Shown here: positions 44,794-52,776 of the stretch, in pieces
How positions within the stretch are numbered: the first letter of the stretch is position 1
Layout: every line of letters begins with the position of its first letter
Source: Bacillota bacterium
Lineage (GTDB): Bacteria > Bacillota > Clostridia > Christensenellales > CAG-314
DNA: 64,000 bases
Direction of reading: 5' to 3'
Assembly: GCA_023458375.1 (NCBI GenBank)
Contig: JAEWZT010000004.1
Coordinates: 62,001 to 126,000, forward strand
Notes under the pieces: model-generated
Seen by the model: only the letters and a program-made list of their open reading frames with translations
Databases searched by the model: none
What the model was told of the DNA's origin: nothing
Made by a program: the position numbers and the translations under genes

Positions 44794-44822
44794 TTGACTA
44801 TATCAAAAGTGTATGTTATTAT
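44794..44822 (+). promoter_or_regulatory. Promoter driving the c-di-GMP riboswitch
   Basis: TTGACT (44794-44799) and TATTAT (44817-44822) are 17 bp apart, placing the start about 14 bases before the aptamer. Confidence 0.75.
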
Positions 44823-44842
44823 GTTTTAGGTAAAATATAAAA

Positions 44843-45010
44843 AAGGCAAACTTGCCGTAAGGCAAGGACGCAAAGCTATAGGGTCTAGGGCACTCCGCAA
44901 AACAGTGTATTTTATACGGGGTTCCCAAAAAGTCAGAGATTTTTTGGGGAATAGATGCGGGGGTACCCAAAAAACTTTCGGTTTTTTGGGGCATATAGAC
45001 AGCCAGTTGC
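44843..45010 (+). promoter_or_regulatory. c-di-GMP-I (GEMM-I) riboswitch with enlarged stem
   Basis: The aptamer core is clear: GGCAAAC, a hairpin capped by GTAA, then GGACGCAAAGCTATAGGGTC, and on the 3' side AGACAGCCAGTTGC (about 44997-45010). GTCTA (44883-44887) pairs with TAGAC (44996-45000) to close the second stem. Its distal part is enlarged by about 108 bases (44888-44995). That insert holds a tandem duplication of a 41-base hairpin unit (44917-44957 and 44958-44999), each with CCCAAAAA pairing to TTTTTTGGG. A terminator follows at once, and its outer stem uses AGCCA of the aptamer, so ligand binding should change termination. Confidence 0.85.
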
Positions 45011-45047
45011 TATTATAACAGCTTTTTGTTATAATGGCTTTTTTAAT
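45001..45047 (+). terminator. Riboswitch expression-platform terminator
   Basis: ATTATAAC pairs with GTTATAAT around AGCTTTTT, extended by AGCCA (45001-45005) with TGGCT, and ends in TTTTTT. The outer stem competes with the aptamer, as expected for transcriptional control. Confidence 0.75.
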
Positions 45048-45321
45048 TTAGATACATATTTCTTTATTAAAGAGTCATTTAGGTAACAAAGCGGAAAAGG
45101 ACCAAAAAGGTTTTTCGCGCTTGTTGACTAAATAGGCTCTATTTTAATAAGGAAAGGCTTTATTAAAAAGTCATTTACCAAAAACTAAACGGTATCTCCG
45201 TCAATAGTATTTTGGTTTGTGGCTTATTTTTATTGTCGGGTATTGTAATATAAGACAGTCGGTAAATAACAAGGCGCTGTTTTATAAAAACACAAATGTT
45301 TTACCCAAAGGGAGAAAAGGT
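45048..45321. repeat. Leader after the riboswitch with a direct repeat
   Basis: The 20-mer CTTTATTAAAGAGTCATTTA (45062-45081) recurs at 45158-45177 with one change, 96 bp apart. A stem AAAGGACC/GGTTTTT-type lies between them (around 45096-45118). No gene is supported before the TTG start at 45322. Confidence 0.5.
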
Positions 45322-46089
45322 TTGAGGGTATCACAGGTAAATTCGTGGAAAAGAAGAGTTACTCTTTTGAAAATATCCACCATAGCGATAGCAGTTACAA
45401 GTGTCTTGTCGCTTGCCGTGATGCTCATAACCTACTTCGGCGACAACGTGGGCAACTACGTTGTAGGCGCGACAAGGCTTGACAGCAACTATGCGCTTTC
45501 CCTTTCTTACGACTCCGACAAAAGCAAAACGGGTTCGGAAATACTTTCCGCCCCCGGCGTAAAAAACCTTGACAACATAACATACGGCAATATCGGCAAT
45601 TACCGGTTGCCTAACGGCGAAAGCGACAGGGGCATCTTTACCAACACGATAGGCGGTTCGCACAACTTTTACAGAAGCGGCAGGGGACTTTATTTCGCCT
45701 ACACTTTCTATCTGAGAAACGAATCGGTAGGCGACGTTGAATATTCAATGGGCATATTTGTCAACGGCTCGTTTTTGGGGCTTGACGCGGCTATACGCCT
45801 TATGGTAATAAAAGACGGCGAACTGGTAGGCATTTATGCAAAGGCGCGTCCCGACGGCGAAGCGGAAGACCATACCGACTTGGACGAAAAATACGGCGAC
45901 GGTTACGGGTATACCACCACAAAGTTTATTGACGACGAAACGATAGCGTCCCAGACCTTTACCTTGGCGAAGGACGCGCAAAGCTGTTTTACGGTAATTA
46001 TGTGGCTTGAAGGCGAAGACGAACAGTGCAACGACGCCGTAAAGGGCGGCATGGTTAAGCTGGCAATGGACTTTGCGATAATAAAATAA
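45322..46089 (+). CDS. Secreted or anchored TasA/CalY-like matrix protein
   Basis: I place the start at TTG 45322 because GGGAG lies seven bases upstream; the frame is open further upstream but without a ribosome site. The 255-residue product has a short basic N-terminus (SWKRRVTLLK) and one hydrophobic segment at about 14-36 (ISTIAIAVTSVLSLAVMLITYF). A strand-rich exported domain follows. The end carries CFTVIMWLEGEDEQCNDAVKGG and VKLAMDFAII. The next gene product shares this W-x-E-G-x-D-x-x-C ending, so they are related and probably form beta-sandwich domains like SipW-dependent matrix proteins. It is the first gene under the c-di-GMP riboswitch. Whether the hydrophobic segment is cleaved or is an anchor cannot be told. 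Confidence 0.6.
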   Translation: MRVSQVNSWKRRVTLLKISTIAIAVTSVLSLAVMLITYFGDNVGNYVVGATRLDSNYALSLSYDSDKSKTGSEILSAPGVKNLDNITYGNIGNYRLPNGESDRGIFTNTIGGSHNFYRSGRGLYFAYTFYLRNESVGDVEYSMGIFVNGSFLGLDAAIRLMVIKDGELVGIYAKARPDGEAEDHTDLDEKYGDGYGYTTTKFIDDETIASQTFTLAKDAQSCFTVIMWLEGEDEQCNDAVKGGMVKLAMDFAIIK

Positions 46090-46221
46090 CCCCGCAAAAA
46101 CCCTACCAGGCGCTTTAATAAGCCGGCGCAAAAACCGCCGCAAAAAAATAGAGGATAAACGCAAAAAATAACTTTCGCGTTTAACATAAAAAAGATTTTT
46201 AATTTTTAGGAGGCTAAAAAA

Positions 46222-47142
46222 ATGAAAAAGACTAAAAGACTGGTTATGCTTGCGTTAGCGCTTGTTTTAACCTTTGCAATGGCTACAACCACCACTTTTG
46301 CATGGTTCACCATGAACGCAGTGGTAACTGTTGAAGGCATTTCGGGAAAGGCTACTTCCGCGGAAGGTTTGTTCATTTCTCCCGACGGGGCAACGGACTG
46401 GAAAGCCTATTTAGATTTCGACACCGACGTTAATTTTGAGGCTTTAACGATAGGCACCGCAATACCATCGGGCAATGTAACCGCGCCCGTAGTAGGAACG
46501 ACATACGAACTTGACGGCGAAGATAAAGACATTTTCTTTTATAACGCTGAGGGCGAAGATGCTGACGCCGCCGATTATTTTTCAAAACAAATTTTCTTCA
46601 GGTCTGACGTTGCTATGGACATTAAATTAATGAAAATTAAGTTGACGGCCGTTACAACAAACGGAAAGACTATAACCACTCCCCAAGGCTTTGCTGCAAA
46701 TACCTTTGGAACGCACGACGCCTTTGACGAAGACGCCGTTTTGACGACGAATATCATCAACGCTTTAAGATTGGCAGTATTCGGATCGGACGGAAAACTT
46801 ATCGCCGTTTATTCTTTCCAAATGGGCGATGACGGATTTTGGGACACCAAAGCTACGACAGGCGCTTACACAGGTCTTAATTTAGCCGCCGCTTTGTATA
46901 AGCAAATAACGGCAAAAGATATTCCCGTAACGGGTGACGGAGTAGCCGCTGAACAAAAATTACTGTTAGACTCAGGCATATATAAACCCGAAGTTGTAGT
47001 TGCGACCACAGACGGAACTGTCAACAACGTGACTTCCTGCACGATAGTGATTTGGGTTGAAGGCTTAGACGGACATTGCCTTAACAATATTATTGACCAA
47101 ACAGTAGATGTTGAGCTTGAATTTGAAGGCATACAGAAATAG
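46222..47142 (+). CDS. SipW-dependent TasA/CalY-like secreted protein
   Basis: This 306-residue protein has a signal peptide typical of SipW substrates (MKKTKRLVMLALALVLTFAMATTTTFAWFT), with the T/Y-F-A-W-F cleavage region at about 24-30. The mature part is acidic and strand-rich, fitting a fibre- or sheet-forming surface protein of the TasA/camelysin kind. It ends with CTIVIWVEGLDGHCLNNII and VELEFEGI, parallel to the preceding gene product; the two Cys may form a disulfide. AGGAGG precedes the ATG. No protease motif is visible. It is likely the main matrix or fibre subunit of this cluster, processed by the SipW-like peptidase downstream. Confidence 0.7.
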   Translation: MKKTKRLVMLALALVLTFAMATTTTFAWFTMNAVVTVEGISGKATSAEGLFISPDGATDWKAYLDFDTDVNFEALTIGTAIPSGNVTAPVVGTTYELDGEDKDIFFYNAEGEDADAADYFSKQIFFRSDVAMDIKLMKIKLTAVTTNGKTITTPQGFAANTFGTHDAFDEDAVLTTNIINALRLAVFGSDGKLIAVYSFQMGDDGFWDTKATTGAYTGLNLAAALYKQITAKDIPVTGDGVAAEQKLLLDSGIYKPEVVVATTDGTVNNVTSCTIVIWVEGLDGHCLNNIIDQTVDVELEFEGIQK

Positions 47143-47181
47143 AACGGGTTTAATTCAAAGGCATAAAATAGGTTTTACCTA

Positions 47182-47210
47182 TTGACAAACAGCCCGTAAA
47201 AAACTACAAT
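47182..47210 (+). promoter_or_regulatory. Internal promoter before the SipW-like gene
   Basis: TTGACA (47182-47187) and TACAAT (47205-47210) are separated by 17 bp. This could give the peptidase and ATPase genes riboswitch-independent expression. Confidence 0.6.
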
Positions 47211-47249
47211 TCTAGTATTAAGCATACCTAAAAATTTTTTACCGTAATT

Positions 47250-47287
47250 TTTTGCTCCGCCCCCGAAATGTTGGGGGCGGCGCAAAA
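47250..47287. other. Very stable hairpin in the leader of the SipW-like gene
   Basis: TTTTGC-T-CCGCCCCC (47250-47264) pairs with GGGGGCGG-C-GCAAAA (47273-47287) across an eight-base loop. There is no T tract after it on either strand, so it is not a classical terminator. An mRNA-stabilising or processing element is possible. Confidence 0.5.
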
Positions 47288-47367
47288 ACATAAACCGCTT
47301 AAACCGGCTGGAAAAATAACTTGGGTCCTTGTAAAAATACAGTTTTGCAAGGTATAAAGGACTATAT

Positions 47368-48153
47368 ATGAAAAAGACGAAGCAACAAATTGCAAGTTTG
47401 GTTATAGACATACTTTGCGCGGCGCTTTGCGTAGTGCTACTCTTTGTGGCTATAACGGTGCTTACTTCAAGCGGAAAGGGTTACACGCCTTTCTTCGGGC
47501 GCATAACAATGGGCGTAGAAACGGCTTCAATGTGGCCTTACGACGAAAACGGCAATGTAATTGAGGGAGCGCACGTTTACACAAAAGGTAACGCGCAAGG
47601 ATATTTGCCCTCCTTTAACAAAGGCGACCTGATTGTTGCCGACGAACTTGACGAAAAGGAAAAGCTTGAAATTAAAGTGGGCGACATTGTAGTTTACAAA
47701 AGCGTTGCGAGCGACAACACCATTGTTTTGGTAACGCACAGAGTGGTGTCGGTGGACGGCATTGCAAACGGCATAATAAAAACTTTGGGCGACGCCGAAA
47801 CTAACAACACGGGCAAGAACATTCAACTGTCGACCGTGGTGGGCAAAATCATAAGCGTCAAAGAGGGCGCGGGCGGCTTCGCGCTTTTTGTAAAGACGAG
47901 CGCCGGTTTCTTCGTTTGCGTAGTCTTACCTTCAATTTTGATTGTCGGCTACTTTTTGGTGATGCTCATAGTTGCTTTGTCCAAACGCGACAAAGTTGAC
48001 GTAGAGCAGCAAAAGCAGGAGCTTGAAGCCAAGCTTAAAGCGGAACTTGAAGCAAAACTGAGAAAGGAAATGGGGCTTGACGCCCCGCAGCCCCAAGCGG
48101 CTCCTCAAAATGAATCGCAAAAAGGCTCGCAGGGTCAGGACAAGAAAGAATAA
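47368..48153 (+). CDS. sipW: SipW-like signal peptidase I
   Basis: Signal peptidase of the ER/archaeal (SipW) subtype, which processes TasA-like precursors. It has an N-terminal membrane helix (about 10-32) and the catalytic Ser in TASMWP (near residue 53). The general base His is in VLVTHRVV, replacing the Lys of bacterial-type enzymes. A C-terminal membrane helix lies near 180-203. Beyond the usual end, about 55 residues form a charged coiled coil (VDVEQQKQELEAKLKAELEAKL) and a Gln/Pro-rich tail, so it is longer than typical SipW. It follows two probable substrates, which supports its role. Confidence 0.8.
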   Translation: MKKTKQQIASLVIDILCAALCVVLLFVAITVLTSSGKGYTPFFGRITMGVETASMWPYDENGNVIEGAHVYTKGNAQGYLPSFNKGDLIVADELDEKEKLEIKVGDIVVYKSVASDNTIVLVTHRVVSVDGIANGIIKTLGDAETNNTGKNIQLSTVVGKIISVKEGAGGFALFVKTSAGFFVCVVLPSILIVGYFLVMLIVALSKRDKVDVEQQKQELEAKLKAELEAKLRKEMGLDAPQPQAAPQNESQKGSQGQDKKE

Positions 48154-48160
48154 GGCAAAT

Positions 48161-48190
48161 ATATAAAGCAAGTTTTACGTTGCTTTATAT
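48161..48190 (+). other. Perfect 11-bp hairpin between SipW-like and ATPase genes
   Basis: ATATAAAGCAA (48161-48171) pairs with TTGCTTTATAT (48180-48190). A T-rich tail is absent, so termination would be weak at most. Confidence 0.45.
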
Positions 48191-48361
48191 TGCAAGTAAA
48201 AAGATTTTTCTCGGTGCGCGGTGCAACCGTTTTAAGGTCTAAGCGCACCCTATTTATAAGCGGAGGGGTTAAAAGGGGTTTTATATTGACCCGTCAATTC
48301 CGCCGCTTAAAACTTATTTGAGGGCTTAAAACAAAGGCACAAACAGCCTTTGCGAAAGAAT

Positions 48362-49888
48362 ATGACGGAGTTTGCGCAATATTATTTAGATTTTTTAAAA
48401 AAATTTTTCAACAACGCATGGAAATTCCTCGTTAGTTTTTTCGGCGCTTTCAGAGACATTTTTACGCAAGACATTCCGCAGTATTATAACGATATTTCCT
48501 CCGCTATGCCCACCTTTGATATTTGGGGGTGGATAATGTGGGTATTTATCGTAATTCTTAACGGCGGGCTGGTCTTTTTTATTTGTTACCGATTGTTTCA
48601 GCTTTTAAGGCGTTATGTTATATACCGCGGCAAAAACGTTGAAAAGGACAAACTTTTGGAAGAACTTGCGCTTGCCAAAATGCAAATTACCGAACTTTCA
48701 AAAGAAAAAGTGAGGCTTTACGAACTTCAATTGGGCACGAAAGTGGCGGGTTCTTCACTGCCTCTGCCCGCGGAAGCCCTTGCTTCCGACGACGATTCGG
48801 TAGGCAGGTTTACAAAGCTTGCCGCCATTGACTCAAAATACCAAAGCGGCGCCAACCACACCGTTATGACTGACTCCGACAAAATGACGCTTTCCGAAAC
48901 GGTGGAAACTTTCCGCAACTTTGCGGCGAGCAGGCTTAACTTATATTATACGCCCCATACGGCAAGATGCTATTTCGCAGGTATGGCGACGACAAAAATC
49001 CTCATATTAGAGGGCATATCAGGCACTGGTAAAACCAGCTTTACCTATGCAATGGCTAAGTTTTTCGGCAGCAACGCCGAAATTATAAGCGTCCAGCCCA
49101 ACTGGCGCGACCGCGCGGACCTTATTGGCTATTTCAATGAATTCAACAAGCAATTCAATGAAACTGACTTTTTGGCGAGCATTTACGAAGCAAATTACCG
49201 CGACGAGCCGCGTTTCGTCATACTTGACGAAATGAACTTGGCGCGTATTGAATATTATTTCGCGGAGTTTTTGTCCATTATGGAAATGCCCGACGTTTCC
49301 GAATGGAACATTGAGGTGGTAAACCGCATAAACTCCGACGACCCTAAACTTTTGCACGAAGGCAAGCTAAAAGTGCCGCAAAATCTTTGGTTTTGCGGAA
49401 CGGCTAACCAAGACGACTCAACCTTTACAATAACTGATAAGGTTTACGACAGAACAATCGCCATTGACTTAAACCAAAGGGGAGAATACTTTGACGCGCC
49501 CCTTACCAATAACGCGCATATGAGCTACGACTATTTGGAGCGCCTGTTTTTTGACGCCGTGCGCGATTACCGCATTTCAGACCAAAGCAGAAAAAATATA
49601 CAAGAAATTGACGAGTATATTACCGAAAAGCTTAAAGTCGCTTTCGGTAACCGTATCAAGCGCCAAATTGACACCTTTGTGCCCGTTTATATCGCATCGG
49701 GCGGTAGCGAAATTGAGGCGCTTGACTTTATCCTGATGACCAAAATTTTCCGCAAGTTTACAATGCTTAATATTCCTTTTTTAGTAAAGGAGCTCAACGG
49801 ACTTATCGCCCTTTTAGACCGTCTTTACGGCAAGGGCGTAATGAAACGTTCAATTGAGTATATTAAGCAGTTGATTAAAACGGCGTAA
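48362..49888 (+). CDS. Membrane-anchored McrB-like AAA+ ATPase
   Basis: This 508-residue protein has a short N-terminal helical part, one membrane helix (about residues 57-77, WIMWVFIVILNGGLVFFICY) and a coiled-coil linker (about 93-125). A C-terminal AAA_5/McrB-type ATPase domain follows. Walker A is GISGTGKT at about 218-225, Walker B is FVILDEMNLAR at about 285-295 followed by EYYFAEFLSIME, and the sensor region is FCGTANQDDSTFTITDKVYDR. The McrB GTPase signature MNxxD is replaced by ANQDD, so ATP use is more likely. I chose ATG 48362 over TTG 48350. The partner gene follows after 9 bp. Membrane anchoring and location among secretion genes are unlike a restriction enzyme. Confidence 0.75.
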   Translation: MTEFAQYYLDFLKKFFNNAWKFLVSFFGAFRDIFTQDIPQYYNDISSAMPTFDIWGWIMWVFIVILNGGLVFFICYRLFQLLRRYVIYRGKNVEKDKLLEELALAKMQITELSKEKVRLYELQLGTKVAGSSLPLPAEALASDDDSVGRFTKLAAIDSKYQSGANHTVMTDSDKMTLSETVETFRNFAASRLNLYYTPHTARCYFAGMATTKILILEGISGTGKTSFTYAMAKFFGSNAEIISVQPNWRDRADLIGYFNEFNKQFNETDFLASIYEANYRDEPRFVILDEMNLARIEYYFAEFLSIMEMPDVSEWNIEVVNRINSDDPKLLHEGKLKVPQNLWFCGTANQDDSTFTITDKVYDRTIAIDLNQRGEYFDAPLTNNAHMSYDYLERLFFDAVRDYRISDQSRKNIQEIDEYITEKLKVAFGNRIKRQIDTFVPVYIASGGSEIEALDFILMTKIFRKFTMLNIPFLVKELNGLIALLDRLYGKGVMKRSIEYIKQLIKTA

Positions 49889-49897
49889 TTTTGCCCT

Positions 49898-52747
49898 ATG
49901 AAAGAATATTTTGACAGTTTTATAAAAGAGAATAAAGAGTTTGCCGAGCCTTTTGCCAGATTGCACGACTGTATTTTGGCAGGGAACAACTCTGTGTCAA
50001 GCCACATAGTTTCGCAAACGCTTGTCATTGACGACAACTGGGTCGCCCCGATTCAAGAGGCGATACTTTCCATTGAAAAAATTGTAAAAAACCCCAAAAC
50101 TTTTATCAAGACCGAGCGCGAAGTTCTTCCCGCCGACCGCACAAAAAAAGTGGACGGCGAAACTATAAGATACCTTGCGCGCCATACCGCCGATATAAAC
50201 GAAATTGACGAAGCGGGCAATGTCAGACCTAAACGACTCAATTCGGGCGTTACCGACGTAGAAATAGGCATTTATGAAAATAGGGTGGTTTACGCCCTTA
50301 TTTTACGCATAGAAAACTTTTTGCGGCGAACAAGCAAAGAAATTGAAAACAGAATTAACACCATTGACAGCACGACTTTGGCAGTTAAATCGCTTTACGC
50401 CGTTGACGACGCTAAATTTGACTGCAATTTGACGCTTAGAATGGACAAAGAAAGCGCCAATAAAATAGTGCTTGCAAATAACCAGAAACTGCTTGCCGCC
50501 ATCAAGGAAATGTCATCTAGAATTAAGCAAATCAAACGCACGCAGTTTTTCAAGGAATTGTCAATGCACAAAAAGGTAACGCCCCCCCTTAATAAAACCA
50601 ACCTTTTTCAGATGAACTATGACTATAAAATCTGTTACGAGTGTTGGGGGCTGTTATCGGCAAATAACGAAATAGACTGTAAATTAGAAGTTTCTACCGC
50701 GCCTCTGCCGCTGCTTAACCCTTATTATAACGATATTTCTTACCTTGTAATGGGGGCGACGCTGACTTTTGTATATAATTCAGGCAGCCAAAAGGGAGCC
50801 GTTGAACAGGTGCGCGATAAAAAGAGAAAAGCCGTGCGCAAGTTCAAGGTGTCGCGTTCCGTCAGTTACGAACCCTTAGCGCCGCACTTTTCCCCCGCCG
50901 AGCCGCAAGAACTTATTAACCAATACTATTTTGAAAAAATGACGGAGCTTTTGGGAGCGTCGCAAGGGGCGGAAGAGGGCAAAGAAAAGCTTTCCAGCAA
51001 ACAGCTTTTGGCGTTAAAGTTCAACGGCGTTTTCAGCAAGGTGCGCAGAATTGATATGGCGCTTTACGAGGACGCGCTGGGGCTTTCCTTTAAAGAGGAA
51101 ATCAAGTCGGGAAGTATGTTGGAGCGCAAAAAAGCCTTAGTAGCCCGCGAGTCGGAGCGCCTTGACAAATATCAGACAATTTTAAACTATTTGCGCAGAG
51201 ATTTGGCGCTTGAAGAGAGAAAACAAAGCACACGCACTAAATATTTAGAGGAAGAAAAGGAAAAACTCGCTTTGCTTCAAGCCAAGGAAGACGCCTTAGA
51301 AAAGCAAAGGGCGGAAAAGCTTGCCCAAGAGCAAAGACTTAAAGAACTGGCGGAAGAAAAAGCAAAAGAAGAACAAAGAATTAAGGAAGAAAAACAAAGG
51401 CTTAAAGAAGAAAAGGAAAGGGAAAAACAGCGGCTTAAAGAGCAAAGGGAAAAAGCCAAAGAAGCCGCTAAATTAGAAAAAGAAAGGCTTGCCAAAGAAG
51501 CCGCCGCAAAAGCGCAAGAAAAAAAGCTTGCGAAAAAATTAGCCCAAGAAGAGGCAGAAAAAGCGGCAAAAACGCAGGCGGAGGCAAAAGTCCAAGAAAA
51601 AGCGGGAGTTGACCCGCAAGAAGTCAAGGCGGCAAAGCCTCAAAGGGCGGCTGCTCAAACGGCAAAGAGCATTCAAAACGCGCAATCGGACGTTTCCCAC
51701 AGCCTAAACGAGGGTAATTCCTCGGACGATACTTTTTTACAAGCAGACAATGCCGATATTCCCATTGTTTCAGTGCAAGATGAAATCAAGAAAACAGCGG
51801 CGGGGATAGTTGATGCCATTAAAGGGCAGGACGAAATGTTCTTAAACAGTTCTGACGGCGCCCATTACATCGACAAAGATAACGCCGCAGAGGACGGCGG
51901 CGCGCTATCGGATATTGCCGCCCCCGATAATTTAATAGTTTACCAAATATCTAACGCCGACAGCAATAACCCCCAAGACGCAGAACGCGCGGCTATGGGC
52001 GCAGACGCCTATACCGATACCGAAATGGGCGATGGGGAAGATAGCGCAATTGCCGACGAAGATAGTGAGTCCTTTAAAAGGGACGCCGATATTGCTTACG
52101 GCGCTTACGAAAAAAATGAAACAATTGATAAGTCTGTCGCTGATACCTACGGCGGCAATAATAGCAATACCGTTGATAATAATGATGACAGCAACAATGC
52201 CGATGCCGTTGATAACAACGCTGACGGCAATACCCATACCGACGGCGCAGAAGCATATGCCGCCGCGGGCGATACTGAAAGCGGCGACGCTTCCGACATA
52301 GAAGACCCGCTTTTCACTTTTTGGGAGCAGGGGGGTTTTCAAAGCGAAAGGCTTTCAAGGGGGCAGCTAAGGGCTGCAAACAGACAGGCTAAAAGGGAGG
52401 CGGCTGAGCAGGCAAAGCTTGAAAAAGCGGAGTTTGACAAAAAAGAACGCCGGATAAAGGCTTCCCTTTCAAAAACAGATTTTTTAGCGGAACAAATACG
52501 CCTTAACGAAGAGGAACTTATAAAAGAGCGGCTGCGCATTAACGAAATTAAAAAGGCTTTGTCGCAGACGAGGCAAGATAGCGGCGGCAAAAAGTTTACA
52601 CAAAAAGAAACATTTCAGCTTTACAGGCATTACCGTCGTCTTTATTTTGAAATGGCGCTAAAAATTAATTCGGCAAATGAGCGCGAAGATTCAATCGCCA
52701 AGCTTGAAGAGATTCGCAAAGTTAATCTTGCGGGAAAAAAGAAGTAA
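49898..52747 (+). CDS. Large coiled-coil partner of the AAA+ ATPase, DUF2357-like N-terminus
   Basis: This 949-residue protein has three parts. Residues 1-400 are globular and include DVEIGIYENRVVYALILRIENFL, which resembles DUF2357 proteins known to pair with McrB-like ATPases. Residues about 405-590 are a long Lys/Glu-rich coiled coil (KEEQRIKEEKQRLKEEKERE type). Residues 640-820 are acidic and disordered with many Asp, Asn and Ala. About 830-949 are helical again (QLRAANRQAKREAAEQAKLEK; FQLYRHYRRLYFEMALKIN). I could not find a PD-(D/E)xK nuclease motif. There is no signal peptide, so it should be cytoplasmic and dock on the anchored ATPase. No ribosome site is evident; coupling to the gene 9 bp upstream is likely. 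Confidence 0.5.
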   Translation: MKEYFDSFIKENKEFAEPFARLHDCILAGNNSVSSHIVSQTLVIDDNWVAPIQEAILSIEKIVKNPKTFIKTEREVLPADRTKKVDGETIRYLARHTADINEIDEAGNVRPKRLNSGVTDVEIGIYENRVVYALILRIENFLRRTSKEIENRINTIDSTTLAVKSLYAVDDAKFDCNLTLRMDKESANKIVLANNQKLLAAIKEMSSRIKQIKRTQFFKELSMHKKVTPPLNKTNLFQMNYDYKICYECWGLLSANNEIDCKLEVSTAPLPLLNPYYNDISYLVMGATLTFVYNSGSQKGAVEQVRDKKRKAVRKFKVSRSVSYEPLAPHFSPAEPQELINQYYFEKMTELLGASQGAEEGKEKLSSKQLLALKFNGVFSKVRRIDMALYEDALGLSFKEEIKSGSMLERKKALVARESERLDKYQTILNYLRRDLALEERKQSTRTKYLEEEKEKLALLQAKEDALEKQRAEKLAQEQRLKELAEEKAKEEQRIKEEKQRLKEEKEREKQRLKEQREKAKEAAKLEKERLAKEAAAKAQEKKLAKKLAQEEAEKAAKTQAEAKVQEKAGVDPQEVKAAKPQRAAAQTAKSIQNAQSDVSHSLNEGNSSDDTFLQADNADIPIVSVQDEIKKTAAGIVDAIKGQDEMFLNSSDGAHYIDKDNAAEDGGALSDIAAPDNLIVYQISNADSNNPQDAERAAMGADAYTDTEMGDGEDSAIADEDSESFKRDADIAYGAYEKNETIDKSVADTYGGNNSNTVDNNDDSNNADAVDNNADGNTHTDGAEAYAAAGDTESGDASDIEDPLFTFWEQGGFQSERLSRGQLRAANRQAKREAAEQAKLEKAEFDKKERRIKASLSKTDFLAEQIRLNEEELIKERLRINEIKKALSQTRQDSGGKKFTQKETFQLYRHYRRLYFEMALKINSANEREDSIAKLEEIRKVNLAGKKK

Positions 52748-52776
52748 AACCATAAAGGAAAACCTAATTAATCAGA

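Noticed and set aside
49898..52747. McrC-type nuclease making this a standard McrBC restriction pair
   Set aside because: No PD-(D/E)xK motif was found, and the ATPase is membrane-anchored and lacks the MNxxD GTPase signature.
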